NCBI GenBank assembly: GCA_964596535.1 | Contig: CAZQUR010000017.1 | Coordinates: 1-38,400, forward strand | DNA length: 38,400 nucleotides | Direction of reading: 5' to 3' | From: GCA-002779465 sp964596535 | Lineage (GTDB): Bacteria > Desulfobacterota > Desulfobacteria > Desulfobacterales > UBA2156 | Shown here: piece after piece, positions 16,571 to 23,638 of the stretch | Layout: each line of letters opens with the position of its first letter | Position numbering within the stretch: position 1 is the first letter of the stretch | Notes under the pieces: generated by a model | Seen by the model: only the letters and a program-made list of their open reading frames with translations | What the model was told of the DNA's origin: nothing | The model's database searches: none | Translations under genes and position numbers: made by a program

Positions 16571-17320
16571 TTATATCTCACCCGCAGGGCGCGTCGGAGG
16601 CCTCTGGGCGATGGACCGCCCTGCCGCCGCGGTGAGGCGCCGGATCTCTCGGGTCGTCAGATATCGCCATTTTCCCTCCGGAAGCTTCCCCAAATCGATT
16701 CCCGCAAACCGGATCCGTTTCAGTTCCTTCACCCGGTTTCCGAGGACTTCCACCATACGCCGGATCTGCCGTTTTTTCCCTTCCTTGAGCACGATACGAA
16801 AAGCGTTTTCCGAAATACGCCGGATGCGTGCCGGCCGGGTACGACCCTCCTTCAGGGGGATGCCCGCCGCCATCTGGAACAGGGCGTCGTCTTCCACGGG
16901 TGTTCTCGTGACCACTTCGTATTCTTTTTCGTGATCGAAAGACGGATGCAATAACCGGTGGTGGATTTCTCCATCGTTGGTCAGAATCAAAAGCCCCGTG
17001 GAATCCTTGTCGAGGCGACCCACGGGAAAAAGCCGCGCGGAAACCGGGACCAGGTCGAGAACGACCCGCCGCCCCGACTGCCGGCAACTGCTGATCACGC
17101 CTTTGGGCTTGTTCAATGCGATATACAACGGAGGTTCCCCCGTTTTTACGGGGTTCCCGTCCACCGTCACCCGGTCTTTTTCCGGATCCACCCGGGTTCC
17201 CAGCGTCGTGACGATATCGCCGTTCACCGCCACGCGGCCGGCTTCGATCAACGCCTCTCCTTTCCGACGGGAGCAAACACCGGCGTTGGATAAAAATTTC
17301 TGAAGGCGAATCCGCGGCAT
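16571..17320 (-). CDS. Pseudouridine synthase, RsuA/RluB/RluE/RluF family
   Basis: A 249-residue rRNA pseudouridine synthase. Residues 1-60 form an S4 RNA-binding domain (RLQKFLSNAGVCSRRKGEALI). The catalytic domain carries FPVGRLDKDSTGLLILTNDG, with the nucleophilic Asp in GRLD, and later KKRQIRRMVEVLGNRV, typical of the RsuA branch. RluB (23S rRNA) is the most likely assignment from length and motifs, but RluE/RluF or RsuA cannot be excluded. I start at the internal ATG (17320), giving MPRIRLQKF. The longer frame starting at 17395 would overlap argJ and adds nothing conserved. It follows argJ by 55 nt on the same strand. Confidence 0.85.
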   Translation of the reverse strand: MPRIRLQKFLSNAGVCSRRKGEALIEAGRVAVNGDIVTTLGTRVDPEKDRVTVDGNPVKTGEPPLYIALNKPKGVISSCRQSGRRVVLDLVPVSARLFPVGRLDKDSTGLLILTNDGEIHHRLLHPSFDHEKEYEVVTRTPVEDDALFQMAAGIPLKEGRTRPARIRRISENAFRIVLKEGKKRQIRRMVEVLGNRVKELKRIRFAGIDLGKLPEGKWRYLTTREIRRLTAAAGRSIAQRPPTRPAGEI

Positions 17321-17375
17321 TTCCGTTTTTTCATCTGAAATTCGGCGGGAGTAAAAACGCCGGGGCAAGACCGGG

Positions 17376-18551
17376 CTAACTCCGATAATGGGCATTGATC
17401 CTGACGTAGTCCACGGAAAGATCGCAGGTGACGATGGCGGTGGCGGCGGAGCCTTGTCCCAACGAGACTTTCAGGCAAAATTCCGGCCGGTGCAACACCC
17501 GGGTCGCCTCGGCCTCGGCCGTCTTTCCGCATCCGACCCCGCCTTTCACCAGGCGCACATCATTGAAAAAAACATCGATTTTCTCCGGATCCACCCAGGC
17601 ACCGGCGCGGCCCACGGCCGCCAGTATCCGGCCCCAATTGGCATCCTCTCCGAACAGGGCGGTTTTTACCAGACTCGATGTGGCCACCGTTTCCGCAACC
17701 CGGTGGGCGTCTCCGGCCGACAAAGCCCCTTCCACGATGATCTCCACCACTTTGGTGACCCCCTCCCCGTCTCTGACAAGGTCCCGGGCGAGGGTTTTCA
17801 AGACATCGTCCAGAATGCGCTGGAAATTCCCCAGGGAGGCGTCACCGGCCAGGGTGGCTCCGGAAGCGCCGTTTGCCAGGATCAAAACCGTGTCATTGGT
17901 ACTCATGTCGCCGTCAATGCTGATGCGGTTCAAAGACCCTTCCACCGAACGAAAAAGCGCCCGGTGGAGATTCTTTGCCGGCGCCTCGAGATCCGTGCAC
18001 ACGAAACACAGCAGTGTGGCCATGTGCGGATGGATCATCCCCGCACCCTTTGCAATACCCGTCACCGTGTATTCCACGCCACCCAGCACACTTTTTCTCG
18101 ATACCACCTTGGGCCGGGTATCCGTGGTGAGAATCGCCTCGGCAAAGTCAAGAAAGCCCTCCGGCCGGAGTCGGCGCACCAGTTCGGGAATGGCATTTTC
18201 GATCCTTTCGATGGGAAGGGGTTCCCCGATGACACCGGTGGAGGCCGCCAGGACTTCCTCCGCTTCAACGCCCAGGGCGGAAGCCGTGCACCGGGTCATG
18301 GTCTCGGCGTCCTGCATCCCCTTTGGACCGGTGCAGCAGTTGGCGTTTCCGCTGTTCACAATGATGGACCGGCACCGTCCGGAACGAATCCGCTTTTGAT
18401 CCAGCACCACCGGTGCGGCCTGGACCCGGTTGGTGGTGAACACCCCGGCCGCATTGGCAGGCACGTCAGCGTGCAACAGGCCGAGATCTTTTTTTTCCGT
18501 TCCCTTGATGCCGGCGCAAAGACCGGCAGCCCGAAATCCTTTGGGTAACAT
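17376..18551 (-). CDS. argJ: Bifunctional ornithine acetyltransferase/N-acetylglutamate synthase
   Basis: A 391-residue ArgJ, which transfers the acetyl group from N-acetylornithine to glutamate and so recycles it in arginine biosynthesis. The N-terminus FRAAGLCAGIKGTEKKDLGLL and the segment FTTNRVQAAPV are typical. The self-cleavage site is Ala-Thr179 in HPHMATLLCF; the new N-terminal Thr is the nucleophile. SIDGDMSTNDTVLILANG and DANWGRILAAVGRAG are further family blocks. The C-terminus ends DYVRINAHYRS, as expected. Whether it also has acetyl-CoA-dependent synthase activity cannot be read from sequence. A promoter-like pair lies at 18585-18612. The pseudouridine synthase gene follows on the same strand. 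Confidence 0.95.
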   Translation of the reverse strand: MLPKGFRAAGLCAGIKGTEKKDLGLLHADVPANAAGVFTTNRVQAAPVVLDQKRIRSGRCRSIIVNSGNANCCTGPKGMQDAETMTRCTASALGVEAEEVLAASTGVIGEPLPIERIENAIPELVRRLRPEGFLDFAEAILTTDTRPKVVSRKSVLGGVEYTVTGIAKGAGMIHPHMATLLCFVCTDLEAPAKNLHRALFRSVEGSLNRISIDGDMSTNDTVLILANGASGATLAGDASLGNFQRILDDVLKTLARDLVRDGEGVTKVVEIIVEGALSAGDAHRVAETVATSSLVKTALFGEDANWGRILAAVGRAGAWVDPEKIDVFFNDVRLVKGGVGCGKTAEAEATRVLHRPEFCLKVSLGQGSAATAIVTCDLSVDYVRINAHYRS

Positions 18552-18584
18552 GGATGATTGATGCTTCCTTTTTTCGTTTGGCGT

Positions 18585-18612
18585 ACTTTATCAAAAAAGG
18601 GATTCTTGTCAA
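18585..18612 (-). promoter_or_regulatory. Sigma70-type promoter for argJ
   Basis: On the minus strand the consensus TTGACA (18607-18612) is followed, after 16 nt, by TAAAGT (18585-18590). The predicted start of transcription is about 25-30 nt upstream of the argJ ATG at 18551. Confidence 0.55.
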
Positions 18613-18745
18613 TCTCGGGCTGCTGAAACGGCGATGCCGGCACAAACACGGTTTTAAATGGGGCTTGATTTCACGCGACAAATCCCACATGATAAAAAAA
18701 CCTGTTCAAGAAGTATAAAACACCCGAAAGGATTACACGTTAAAA

Positions 18746-18928
18746 ATGGAACCGCTTCCGGTAAAATGCCCTTCATGCCGCCAGGACCTGGTGCTGGAAA
18801 AAACATGACGGCGGGTTTTTTTCCGCTGCCGGGCCTGCAGCCGAACGATTCCCATTCATGCCGTTTTATCCGCCATCGATGATACCCTGGAGTCTCTTTT
18901 AGCCGATGTGCGATGCGACCGTCTATAG
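18746..18928 (+). CDS. Small dual-CxxC zinc-ribbon-like selenoprotein (in-frame UGA)
   Basis: A 60-residue frame from ATG 18746 to TAG 18928, interrupted once by TGA at codon 21 (18806-18808). Before the TGA it has CPSC (Cys8, Cys11); after it, FRCRACSR (Cys28, Cys31), and it ends LLADVRCDRL. The matching halves show one continuous protein. I recall an NCBI family named 'dual CXXC motif small (seleno)protein' from Desulfobacterota; this fits it, though I cannot check. A SECIS-like hairpin lies 21 nt after the TGA. No function is known; the four cysteines could bind zinc or act in redox. AAGGA at 18728-18732 is 13 nt from the ATG, a long spacing. If the UGA is not decoded, this is a pseudogene. 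truA starts 48 nt downstream. Confidence 0.6.
18821..18845 (+). promoter_or_regulatory. Candidate bacterial SECIS element in the small dual-CxxC gene
   Basis: GCTGC (18825-18829) pairs perfectly with GCAGC (18837-18841) around a 7-nt loop, CGGGCCT. Beyond one C-C mismatch, TTC (18821-18823) pairs with GAA (18843-18845). The loop starts 21 nt after the UGA and has G as its second base, within the usual bacterial SECIS rules. The architecture, about 8 pairs with one mismatch, resembles that of the hgcA hairpin. Confidence 0.5.
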
Positions 18929-18976
18929 AAGAACAAGACGAAAATCCTTTTGGAAAACGCAACCCGACTGCCTGTC

Positions 18977-19714
18977 ATGCCCAATTTCAAACTCCTGATA
19001 GAATACGACGGCACCGCCTACCACGGCTGGCAGCGGCAGAAGCACCAGCCCACCGTTCAGGGGGAAATCGAAGCCGCTTTGGAAACCATGACCGGACAAA
19101 AAGCGACCGTCATCGGTTCCGGAAGAACCGACGCCGGCGTTCACGCCCTGGGGCAAGTGGCGCATTTTCACAGTAAAACCCGCCTTTCCCCGAAAACCCT
19201 CTTGTCCGGATTCAACAGTCTCCTGCCCGGGGACATCGTGATCCATCGGGTGGTGAAAGTAAAAAAGGACTTTCACGCCCGGTACCACGCCCGGGCCAAG
19301 ACCTACCAGTACCGCATCCTGAACCGCCCCATCCGGGGGGCCATCGGCCGGAATTATGCCTGGCATGTGCGAAAGCCCCTGGATGTGGCCGCCATGCGTT
19401 CAGCCGCGGCGCATCTTCTGGGCACCCACGATTTCAAGTCTTTTGAAGGGGCCGGAAGCCCCCGATCCCACACCCGGCGCACCCTGACGAAAGCAACGAT
19501 TTCCAAGGCGCCGGGCGGGTTCATCGTGTTTGAATTTTGCGCCGACGGATTCCTCAGGGCGATGGTGCGGAACATGGTGGGAACCCTGGTATCCGTGGGC
19601 CTGGAAAAACGCCGCCCCGAGGAAGTGGACCAAATCCTGCTTTCAAAAGACCGCCGTCTCGCCGGTCCCACGGCCCCACCCCGGGGTCTGATCCTGAAAC
19701 GCGTCACCTATTGA
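18977..19714 (+). CDS. truA: tRNA pseudouridine(38-40) synthase TruA
   Basis: A 245-residue TruA, which converts uridines 38-40 of the tRNA anticodon arm to pseudouridine. The N-terminus FKLLIEYDGTAYHGWQRQ is diagnostic. The catalytic Asp52 lies in GSGRTDAGVHALGQ. The second half has LLGTHDFKSFEGAGS and the RAMVRNMVGTLVSVG block that packs the dimer. I chose the ATG at 18977, which gives the standard start; an in-frame TTG at 18950 adds nine non-conserved residues. No strong Shine-Dalgarno site is present, so translation may depend on coupling to the small upstream selenoprotein gene. A strong bidirectional hairpin follows the stop. Confidence 0.95.
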   Translation: MPNFKLLIEYDGTAYHGWQRQKHQPTVQGEIEAALETMTGQKATVIGSGRTDAGVHALGQVAHFHSKTRLSPKTLLSGFNSLLPGDIVIHRVVKVKKDFHARYHARAKTYQYRILNRPIRGAIGRNYAWHVRKPLDVAAMRSAAAHLLGTHDFKSFEGAGSPRSHTRRTLTKATISKAPGGFIVFEFCADGFLRAMVRNMVGTLVSVGLEKRRPEEVDQILLSKDRRLAGPTAPPRGLILKRVTY

Positions 19715-19718
19715 CAAG

Positions 19719-19763
19719 ATCGTAAAAAGGCTTTTGTGAGCGCCGCTCAAGCCTTTTTACGAT
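19719..19763. terminator. Long perfect inverted repeat between truA and the CLC gene
   Basis: ATCGTAAAAAGGCTT (19719-19733) and its exact reverse complement (19749-19763) flank a 16-nt loop that itself can fold (TGAGC with GCTCA). It lies between convergent genes, so it probably terminates both, using the T-rich right arm on each strand. The right arm and flank match the element at 30-49. Confidence 0.65.
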
Positions 19764-19771
19764 TCCATCAC

Positions 19772-21598
19772 CTATTGATCGCCGGCGCGGTTTTTCATTT
19801 CCCGGATGCGCTGGTTGTAAAAGGCGATGACCTCCCGGCGGTTCAGCATCCCGACGAGGACTCCGGGGTCTTCTTCTTCCACCACCGGAAGGCTGTCGAT
19901 ATTTTTCTGGGTGAACTTCTGAAGCACCGAGTTGAGATCATCGGAAGGGGCGGTGGTGATGATATCCGAGGTGCCGATGTCCTTCATCACCACCAGGTCT
20001 TCGATCTCCTGGGAGAAAAGGACGCTTCTTACATCGTTGCTCGAAAAAATCCCGATGAACCGTCCATTGCGGTCCATGACCGGAAAATAGTGCTGGGTGG
20101 TGGCGGAAAAAAACCGCTTGAACTCGGAAAAGGGCATGTCTTCCGGAATCACCTGGACTTTTTTGACCCGATGCAACAGGTCCTGAACACGGATGGCCTG
20201 GAGAATATCCACGAAAAAATCCCCCGCGTGCGCCGGAGAATCGATGCGGCTTTTCACCTGCTTTTCGTAAATGGTCCAATGTTTGGAGGTCAGGTAGGCC
20301 ACGGAGCATACCAGGAGGCTGGGAAGCAACAGATGATAGGAATTGGTCATTTCGCTGACCATGATGATGGTGGAGATGGGGGTATTGGAAACGGAGGTGA
20401 AGAATCCGGCCATGCCCACCACCACGAAGGCTCCGGGTTCCGTGACGACGCCGGGCATAATCCCGTGGAATACCTTTCCCACGGCCCCTCCCATGGCGCC
20501 GCCGATGACCACCGAAGGGCCGAACACCCCGCCGCTTCCCCCGGATCCGATGGAAAAGGAGGTGGTGAAGATCTTCCCGATGGCCAATGCCAAAAGAAAC
20601 GGGATGGTCAACTCCCCGTTTAAGGCCATCTGGGCGAAACCGTAACCGAAGGCCAGGGTCTGGGGAAGGAAAAATCCGATGATCCCGGTACACAGTCCTC
20701 CCACGGCCGGCTTGAAGTGGTTGGGGATGTGCAACCTCTTAAAATATCGGGTGACGCCGTAAAAGGCATTGACGTACAAAGCGCCGGTTGCCGAAAGCAC
20801 CAGGGCGAGGATCAGGTAAGGGCCCAGTTCCACGGGATTTTGAAACTTGAAATACGGGGATTGAAAAAGGGACCCCCACCCGAATACCAGGCAGAAGAGA
20901 CAATAGGCCACCACGGAGGCGACACCCGACGGAATGATCACTTCGGATTCGAATTCCGGATCCCGGTAAAGAACCTCCGCGGCAAAAAGGGCCCCGGCCA
21001 ACGGCGCCCGAAAGATACTCCCCACCCCGGCGCCGATCCCGGCGGCCATCATGATCCGACGTTCCCGGTCCGAAAGTTTGAGCGTGGTGGCCAGGAAAGA
21101 GCCGAATCCGGCACCGATCTGGGCGATGGGGCCTTCCCGTCCGCCGGACCCGCCGCTCGTCAAGGTAATGGCGGACGCGAGGGTCTTGATGATGGGCACC
21201 CGACCCCGGATGAAACCGGCCTTGTTGTGATAGGCGTCGATGGCGGCGTCCGTGCCGTGTCCCTCTGCTTCCGGCGCAAAGGTGTACACCAGGGCACCGC
21301 TTAAAAGTCCCCCAAGGGCCGGAACCAAAAGGAGCATATATCGAGTAAACGGGGTCTGGGTGGGTGCAAAAAGATGGTGCTCTCCCGCAGGGGCCGGGGG
21401 CCGGTATCCGGCCATGAAGTCGAGGAACAGGTGGAGTCCCACCTGACACAGATAATGAAAGACAATGGCACCGAGCCCCGCAATAACGCCGATGAGAAGA
21501 TAATAGACCGTCCATTTTCCGGCACGGGCGATGTTGAAGGCGGGGCGTTTCCCGATTCCCGGACGATCCTTTGAAAGGGCGGAAGACGAATCGGTCAT
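19772..21598 (-). CDS. CLC-family chloride channel/transporter with CBS pair
   Basis: A 608-residue membrane protein of the CLC family. Selectivity-filter motifs are visible: TSGGSGGREGPIAQIG, where the Glu of GREGP is the external gate, and GSGGSGGVFGPSVVIGG. The helix-rich core spans residues about 30-440. Two CBS repeats occupy about 465-595 (IRVQDLLHRVKKVQVIPEDM, then MKDIGTSDIITTAPSDDL), which usually bind adenine nucleotides and regulate gating. Family members are either Cl- channels or 2Cl-/H+ antiporters; I cannot decide which. The ATG follows the aminotransferase stop by 11 nt, with GGAG overlapping that region, so the two are likely co-transcribed. Confidence 0.92.
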   Translation of the reverse strand: MTDSSSALSKDRPGIGKRPAFNIARAGKWTVYYLLIGVIAGLGAIVFHYLCQVGLHLFLDFMAGYRPPAPAGEHHLFAPTQTPFTRYMLLLVPALGGLLSGALVYTFAPEAEGHGTDAAIDAYHNKAGFIRGRVPIIKTLASAITLTSGGSGGREGPIAQIGAGFGSFLATTLKLSDRERRIMMAAGIGAGVGSIFRAPLAGALFAAEVLYRDPEFESEVIIPSGVASVVAYCLFCLVFGWGSLFQSPYFKFQNPVELGPYLILALVLSATGALYVNAFYGVTRYFKRLHIPNHFKPAVGGLCTGIIGFFLPQTLAFGYGFAQMALNGELTIPFLLALAIGKIFTTSFSIGSGGSGGVFGPSVVIGGAMGGAVGKVFHGIMPGVVTEPGAFVVVGMAGFFTSVSNTPISTIIMVSEMTNSYHLLLPSLLVCSVAYLTSKHWTIYEKQVKSRIDSPAHAGDFFVDILQAIRVQDLLHRVKKVQVIPEDMPFSEFKRFFSATTQHYFPVMDRNGRFIGIFSSNDVRSVLFSQEIEDLVVMKDIGTSDIITTAPSDDLNSVLQKFTQKNIDSLPVVEEEDPGVLVGMLNRREVIAFYNQRIREMKNRAGDQ

Positions 21599-21609
21599 CA
21601 GGCTCCGCC

Positions 21610-22914
21610 CTAGGACAAATCCCGGACACCGGAGAGAATCTGATCGAAAAGATCCGGGATTTCATCTTCCTCCAGGCAGGAAAAGGCCACCCGGAGATCC
21701 CGGCCCCCGATGGAAATCAGTCCGACCCCGTATTTTTCCAGGAGGTGGACCCGGAGTGCTTCTGCGTCCACTTTTTTGAGCCGGAGGCACATGAAGTACC
21801 CGGAATTGAACGGATACGCCTCCCAGGCCTCCCGGTACCGGTCCTGTTTGAGGACTTCCCGGACGCGAAGGGCCCGCTGTTTCAAAATTTCGAATTTTTC
21901 CTTTTTCTCGGCTCCATACCGGCGGTCCCCCATGGAGCGTAACAGGAGGGTCTGGCTCAGATGCGGCGCGTTGGAGACGGTCCCGCGGATGCACCCGGCG
22001 GTCTTTTTCTCCAGTGCCTCGTACACGCTTGCAATGTCGCCGTCGGCCTTGCAACCGTAAGTAATAAATCCGACGCGAAGTCCCCAGACAAAATTTTCCT
22101 TGGTGGCACCGTCGAGTTTCACCGCCAGGATGTTGGGATGGCTCTGGGCCAGCGCGGCAAACAGGGATTCCGGAAAGACCGCCTCATCGTAAAAGAGGCC
22201 GAAATAGGCATCGTCAAACGCCGCTACCACCCGGATCCCCTCTTCGGCCAGCCCCCGTAAGATATTCACAATGGCCTCCCCTTCCGCCCGGTTCGGGGAA
22301 TACCCCGTGGGGTTGTTGGGGAAATTGAGAATGGGGATCACCTTTCCGGAAGCGGCTTCTTTTCGAAGCGCTTCTTCGAATCCGTTCAGGTTGAATCCGC
22401 CGCTTCCGGCAAACAGGGGAAACGTGACGATCTTTGCGCCTTTTTTGACGGAAAAAATCATATTGTAGTTGCCCCACATCTTGTCCGGGAGCACCAGGGT
22501 GTCTCCCGGGTCGACCCACAGGTCGGCGAACGTGCTGACGCCGTGGGTGACACCGCACGTGACCACCGGAAGGCTGATCCGTTTTCCGGAAAGGGTGGGA
22601 TTTTTCGCAAAAAGCTCTGCCTGCCAGGCATTTCTCAGGGCGGGGATTCCGAAGGAAGGCGCATAGGTGAGGGACTCCTCGGGGGGAATCGCATTCACCT
22701 GATCCATGAGCGATGGAAAATGCATAATCCTATGCTGTTCCATGGCGATCCCGATGGTGGCGTTGGCGGCAAACGCCTTTTCCTTGGCCTCGGCGCCTTG
22801 CGTCAAAATCCCCTTGGGGAAAAAAAGACGCTTCCCCATATCGGAAAGCATTTCCAAAAGGACCGGGTTTTGTGCGGACAGGACCGCGTTGAGTTCCTGG
22901 GCAATCGGGTTCAT
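21610..22914 (-). CDS. PLP-dependent class I/II aminotransferase
   Basis: A 434-residue fold-type I aminotransferase. The PLP lysine is in VKLDGATKENFVWGLRVGF, the cofactor-binding Asn-Asn-Pro-Thr-Gly in ILNFPNNPTGYSPNRAEG, and the Asp-x-x-Tyr in AAFDDAYFGLFYDE. The substrate is not evident; the family includes aspartate and branched-chain or aromatic aminotransferases. The start at 22914 (MNPIAQELN) has AAGGAGAG about 7 nt upstream. Longer in-frame starts up to 23271 have no such site and would run through the promoter and terminator region. A promoter pair at 22982-23009 precedes it. The CLC gene follows 11 nt downstream, an association I cannot explain metabolically. Confidence 0.88.
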   Translation of the reverse strand: MNPIAQELNAVLSAQNPVLLEMLSDMGKRLFFPKGILTQGAEAKEKAFAANATIGIAMEQHRIMHFPSLMDQVNAIPPEESLTYAPSFGIPALRNAWQAELFAKNPTLSGKRISLPVVTCGVTHGVSTFADLWVDPGDTLVLPDKMWGNYNMIFSVKKGAKIVTFPLFAGSGGFNLNGFEEALRKEAASGKVIPILNFPNNPTGYSPNRAEGEAIVNILRGLAEEGIRVVAAFDDAYFGLFYDEAVFPESLFAALAQSHPNILAVKLDGATKENFVWGLRVGFITYGCKADGDIASVYEALEKKTAGCIRGTVSNAPHLSQTLLLRSMGDRRYGAEKKEKFEILKQRALRVREVLKQDRYREAWEAYPFNSGYFMCLRLKKVDAEALRVHLLEKYGVGLISIGGRDLRVAFSCLEEDEIPDLFDQILSGVRDLS

Positions 22915-22981
22915 GGAATCTCTCCTTACCATCATCAGATGAATTTTTTCCGCAAGACGCATCCCGGGGGTGTTGGGCACT

Positions 22982-23009
22982 CTTATATACGGGAGCAAAG
23001 GAGAGTCAA
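22982..23009 (-). promoter_or_regulatory. Promoter for the aminotransferase-CLC pair
   Basis: On the minus strand TTGACT (23004-23009) and TATAAG (22982-22987) are 16 nt apart. The leader to the ATG at 22914 would be about 60 nt. It lies just downstream of the PxxKW gene's terminator, so the two transcripts are separated. Confidence 0.5.
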
Positions 23010-23030
23010 GGAAAAACAATGGGGAAAAGG

Positions 23031-23067
23031 GAATAAAAAAACCCCGCCCGGCAACCAGGCGGGGTTT
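23031..23067 (-). terminator. Rho-independent terminator of the PxxKW gene
   Basis: AAACCCCGCC (23058-23067 on the minus strand) and GGCGGGGTTT (23039-23048) form a 10-bp stem with a 9-nt loop. On the minus strand a run of seven T follows, interrupted later by A. It begins 20 nt after the stop codon of the PxxKW gene. Confidence 0.85.
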
Positions 23068-23087
23068 ACCGTAAGATCGGAACCCAT

Positions 23088-23369
23088 TTACCTTGCGGAG
23101 CGTTTGGATGCTTTGAGTGGATTCACTTTGACCTTCGTCTCGGCCCCGGCCCCTTTTGCCACGTGCGTGGCCAGGTTGCAATTGCCGTGTTTCCATTTCT
23201 GAGAAGGATCCGGATATGCCGTACAGTACCACCGGGAAGAAAATTCGATCTTGCGGCTGCACCCGTTGCATGGCTCCACGATCTCATGGCAAATCCCGCC
23301 ATTAAAAGAACACCCCTTCTTGGTCATGAACGGGCAGTCCCTTCCGTTTCGAACCGTTACACAAACCAA
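23088..23369 (-). CDS. PxxKW family cysteine-rich protein
   Basis: A 93-residue protein of the PxxKW cysteine-rich family, which I know from Deltaproteobacteria and which has no established function. The defining segment is YPDPSQKW followed by HGNCNLATHV. Eight further or flanking features include CPFMTKKGC, GGICHEIVEPCNGC and WYCTAY, so the cysteines are well placed to bind metal. The C-terminus ends in a basic NPLKASKRSA segment. I assign the start to TTG (23369), because GGGGGTGAT lies just upstream and closely matches the ideal anti-16S sequence. The protein then begins MVCVTVRNG, as family members do. It has its own strong promoter, a leader hairpin with a U-run and a terminator, so it is a stand-alone unit. 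Confidence 0.85.
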   Translation of the reverse strand: MVCVTVRNGRDCPFMTKKGCSFNGGICHEIVEPCNGCSRKIEFSSRWYCTAYPDPSQKWKHGNCNLATHVAKGAGAETKVKVNPLKASKRSAR

Positions 23370-23401
23370 CTGAATCACCCCCTTTCCTTTGTATTCAAAT
23401 G

Positions 23402-23425
23402 AAAAAAAGCCGGGACGCCCCCGGC
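23402..23425 (-). promoter_or_regulatory. Terminator-like hairpin in the PxxKW leader (candidate attenuator)
   Basis: On the minus strand GCCGGG and CCCGGC form a perfect 6-bp stem with a 5-nt loop (23409-23425), directly followed by seven T (23402-23408). It lies after the promoter at 23452-23480 and before the Shine-Dalgarno site of the PxxKW gene. Transcripts would therefore have to pass an intrinsic terminator. This suggests attenuation, or a very short leader RNA. Confidence 0.6.
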
Positions 23426-23451
23426 AGGCAAACCAATTTTTTAAACTAGGT

Positions 23452-23480
23452 AATATAATCAATCAAAGTTCTTTTGTCAA
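23452..23480 (-). promoter_or_regulatory. Strong sigma70 promoter for the PxxKW gene
   Basis: The consensus TTGACA (23475-23480) and TATATT (23452-23457) on the minus strand are exactly 17 nt apart. The predicted transcript starts near 23445, giving a leader of about 75 nt that contains the terminator-like hairpin. Confidence 0.7.
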
Positions 23481-23524
23481 GAAAATTCTGGGCAATGACA
23501 TGCGAAAATAAGACCGGATTGTCG

Positions 23525-23561
23525 TTGATCTGTTTTCAAACATGCGGTATGCTTGTTTGAA
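23525..23561 (+). promoter_or_regulatory. Promoter with overlapping palindromic operator upstream of kdsD
   Basis: TTGATC (23525-23530) and TATGCT (23548-23553) are 17 nt apart. A near-perfect palindrome covers the spacer and -10: TTCAAACATGC (23535-23545) and GCTTGTTTGAA (23551-23561), with one mismatch and a 5-nt centre. It has no U-run, so it looks like a dimeric repressor site rather than a terminator. The predicted leader to kdsD is about 80 nt and contains a GGGGCG/CGCCCC hairpin. Confidence 0.45.
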
Positions 23562-23638
23562 TTAACTCCGGCGGGGGGCGCCGTAATTCTCGCCCCGGCC
23601 GGCGGGAAATATACGCGATCATCGGTTCAATTGCACGG

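Noticed and set aside
17388..18548. Long plus-strand open frame opposite argJ
   Set aside because: It is the antisense shadow of argJ in GC-rich DNA, low in hydrophobic order and with no family motif.
18809..18828. Alternative hairpin immediately after the small-gene UGA (CGGCGG with CCGCTG)
   Set aside because: Its loop begins only 7 nt from the UGA, too close for a bacterial SECIS; the hairpin at 18821-18845 fits better.
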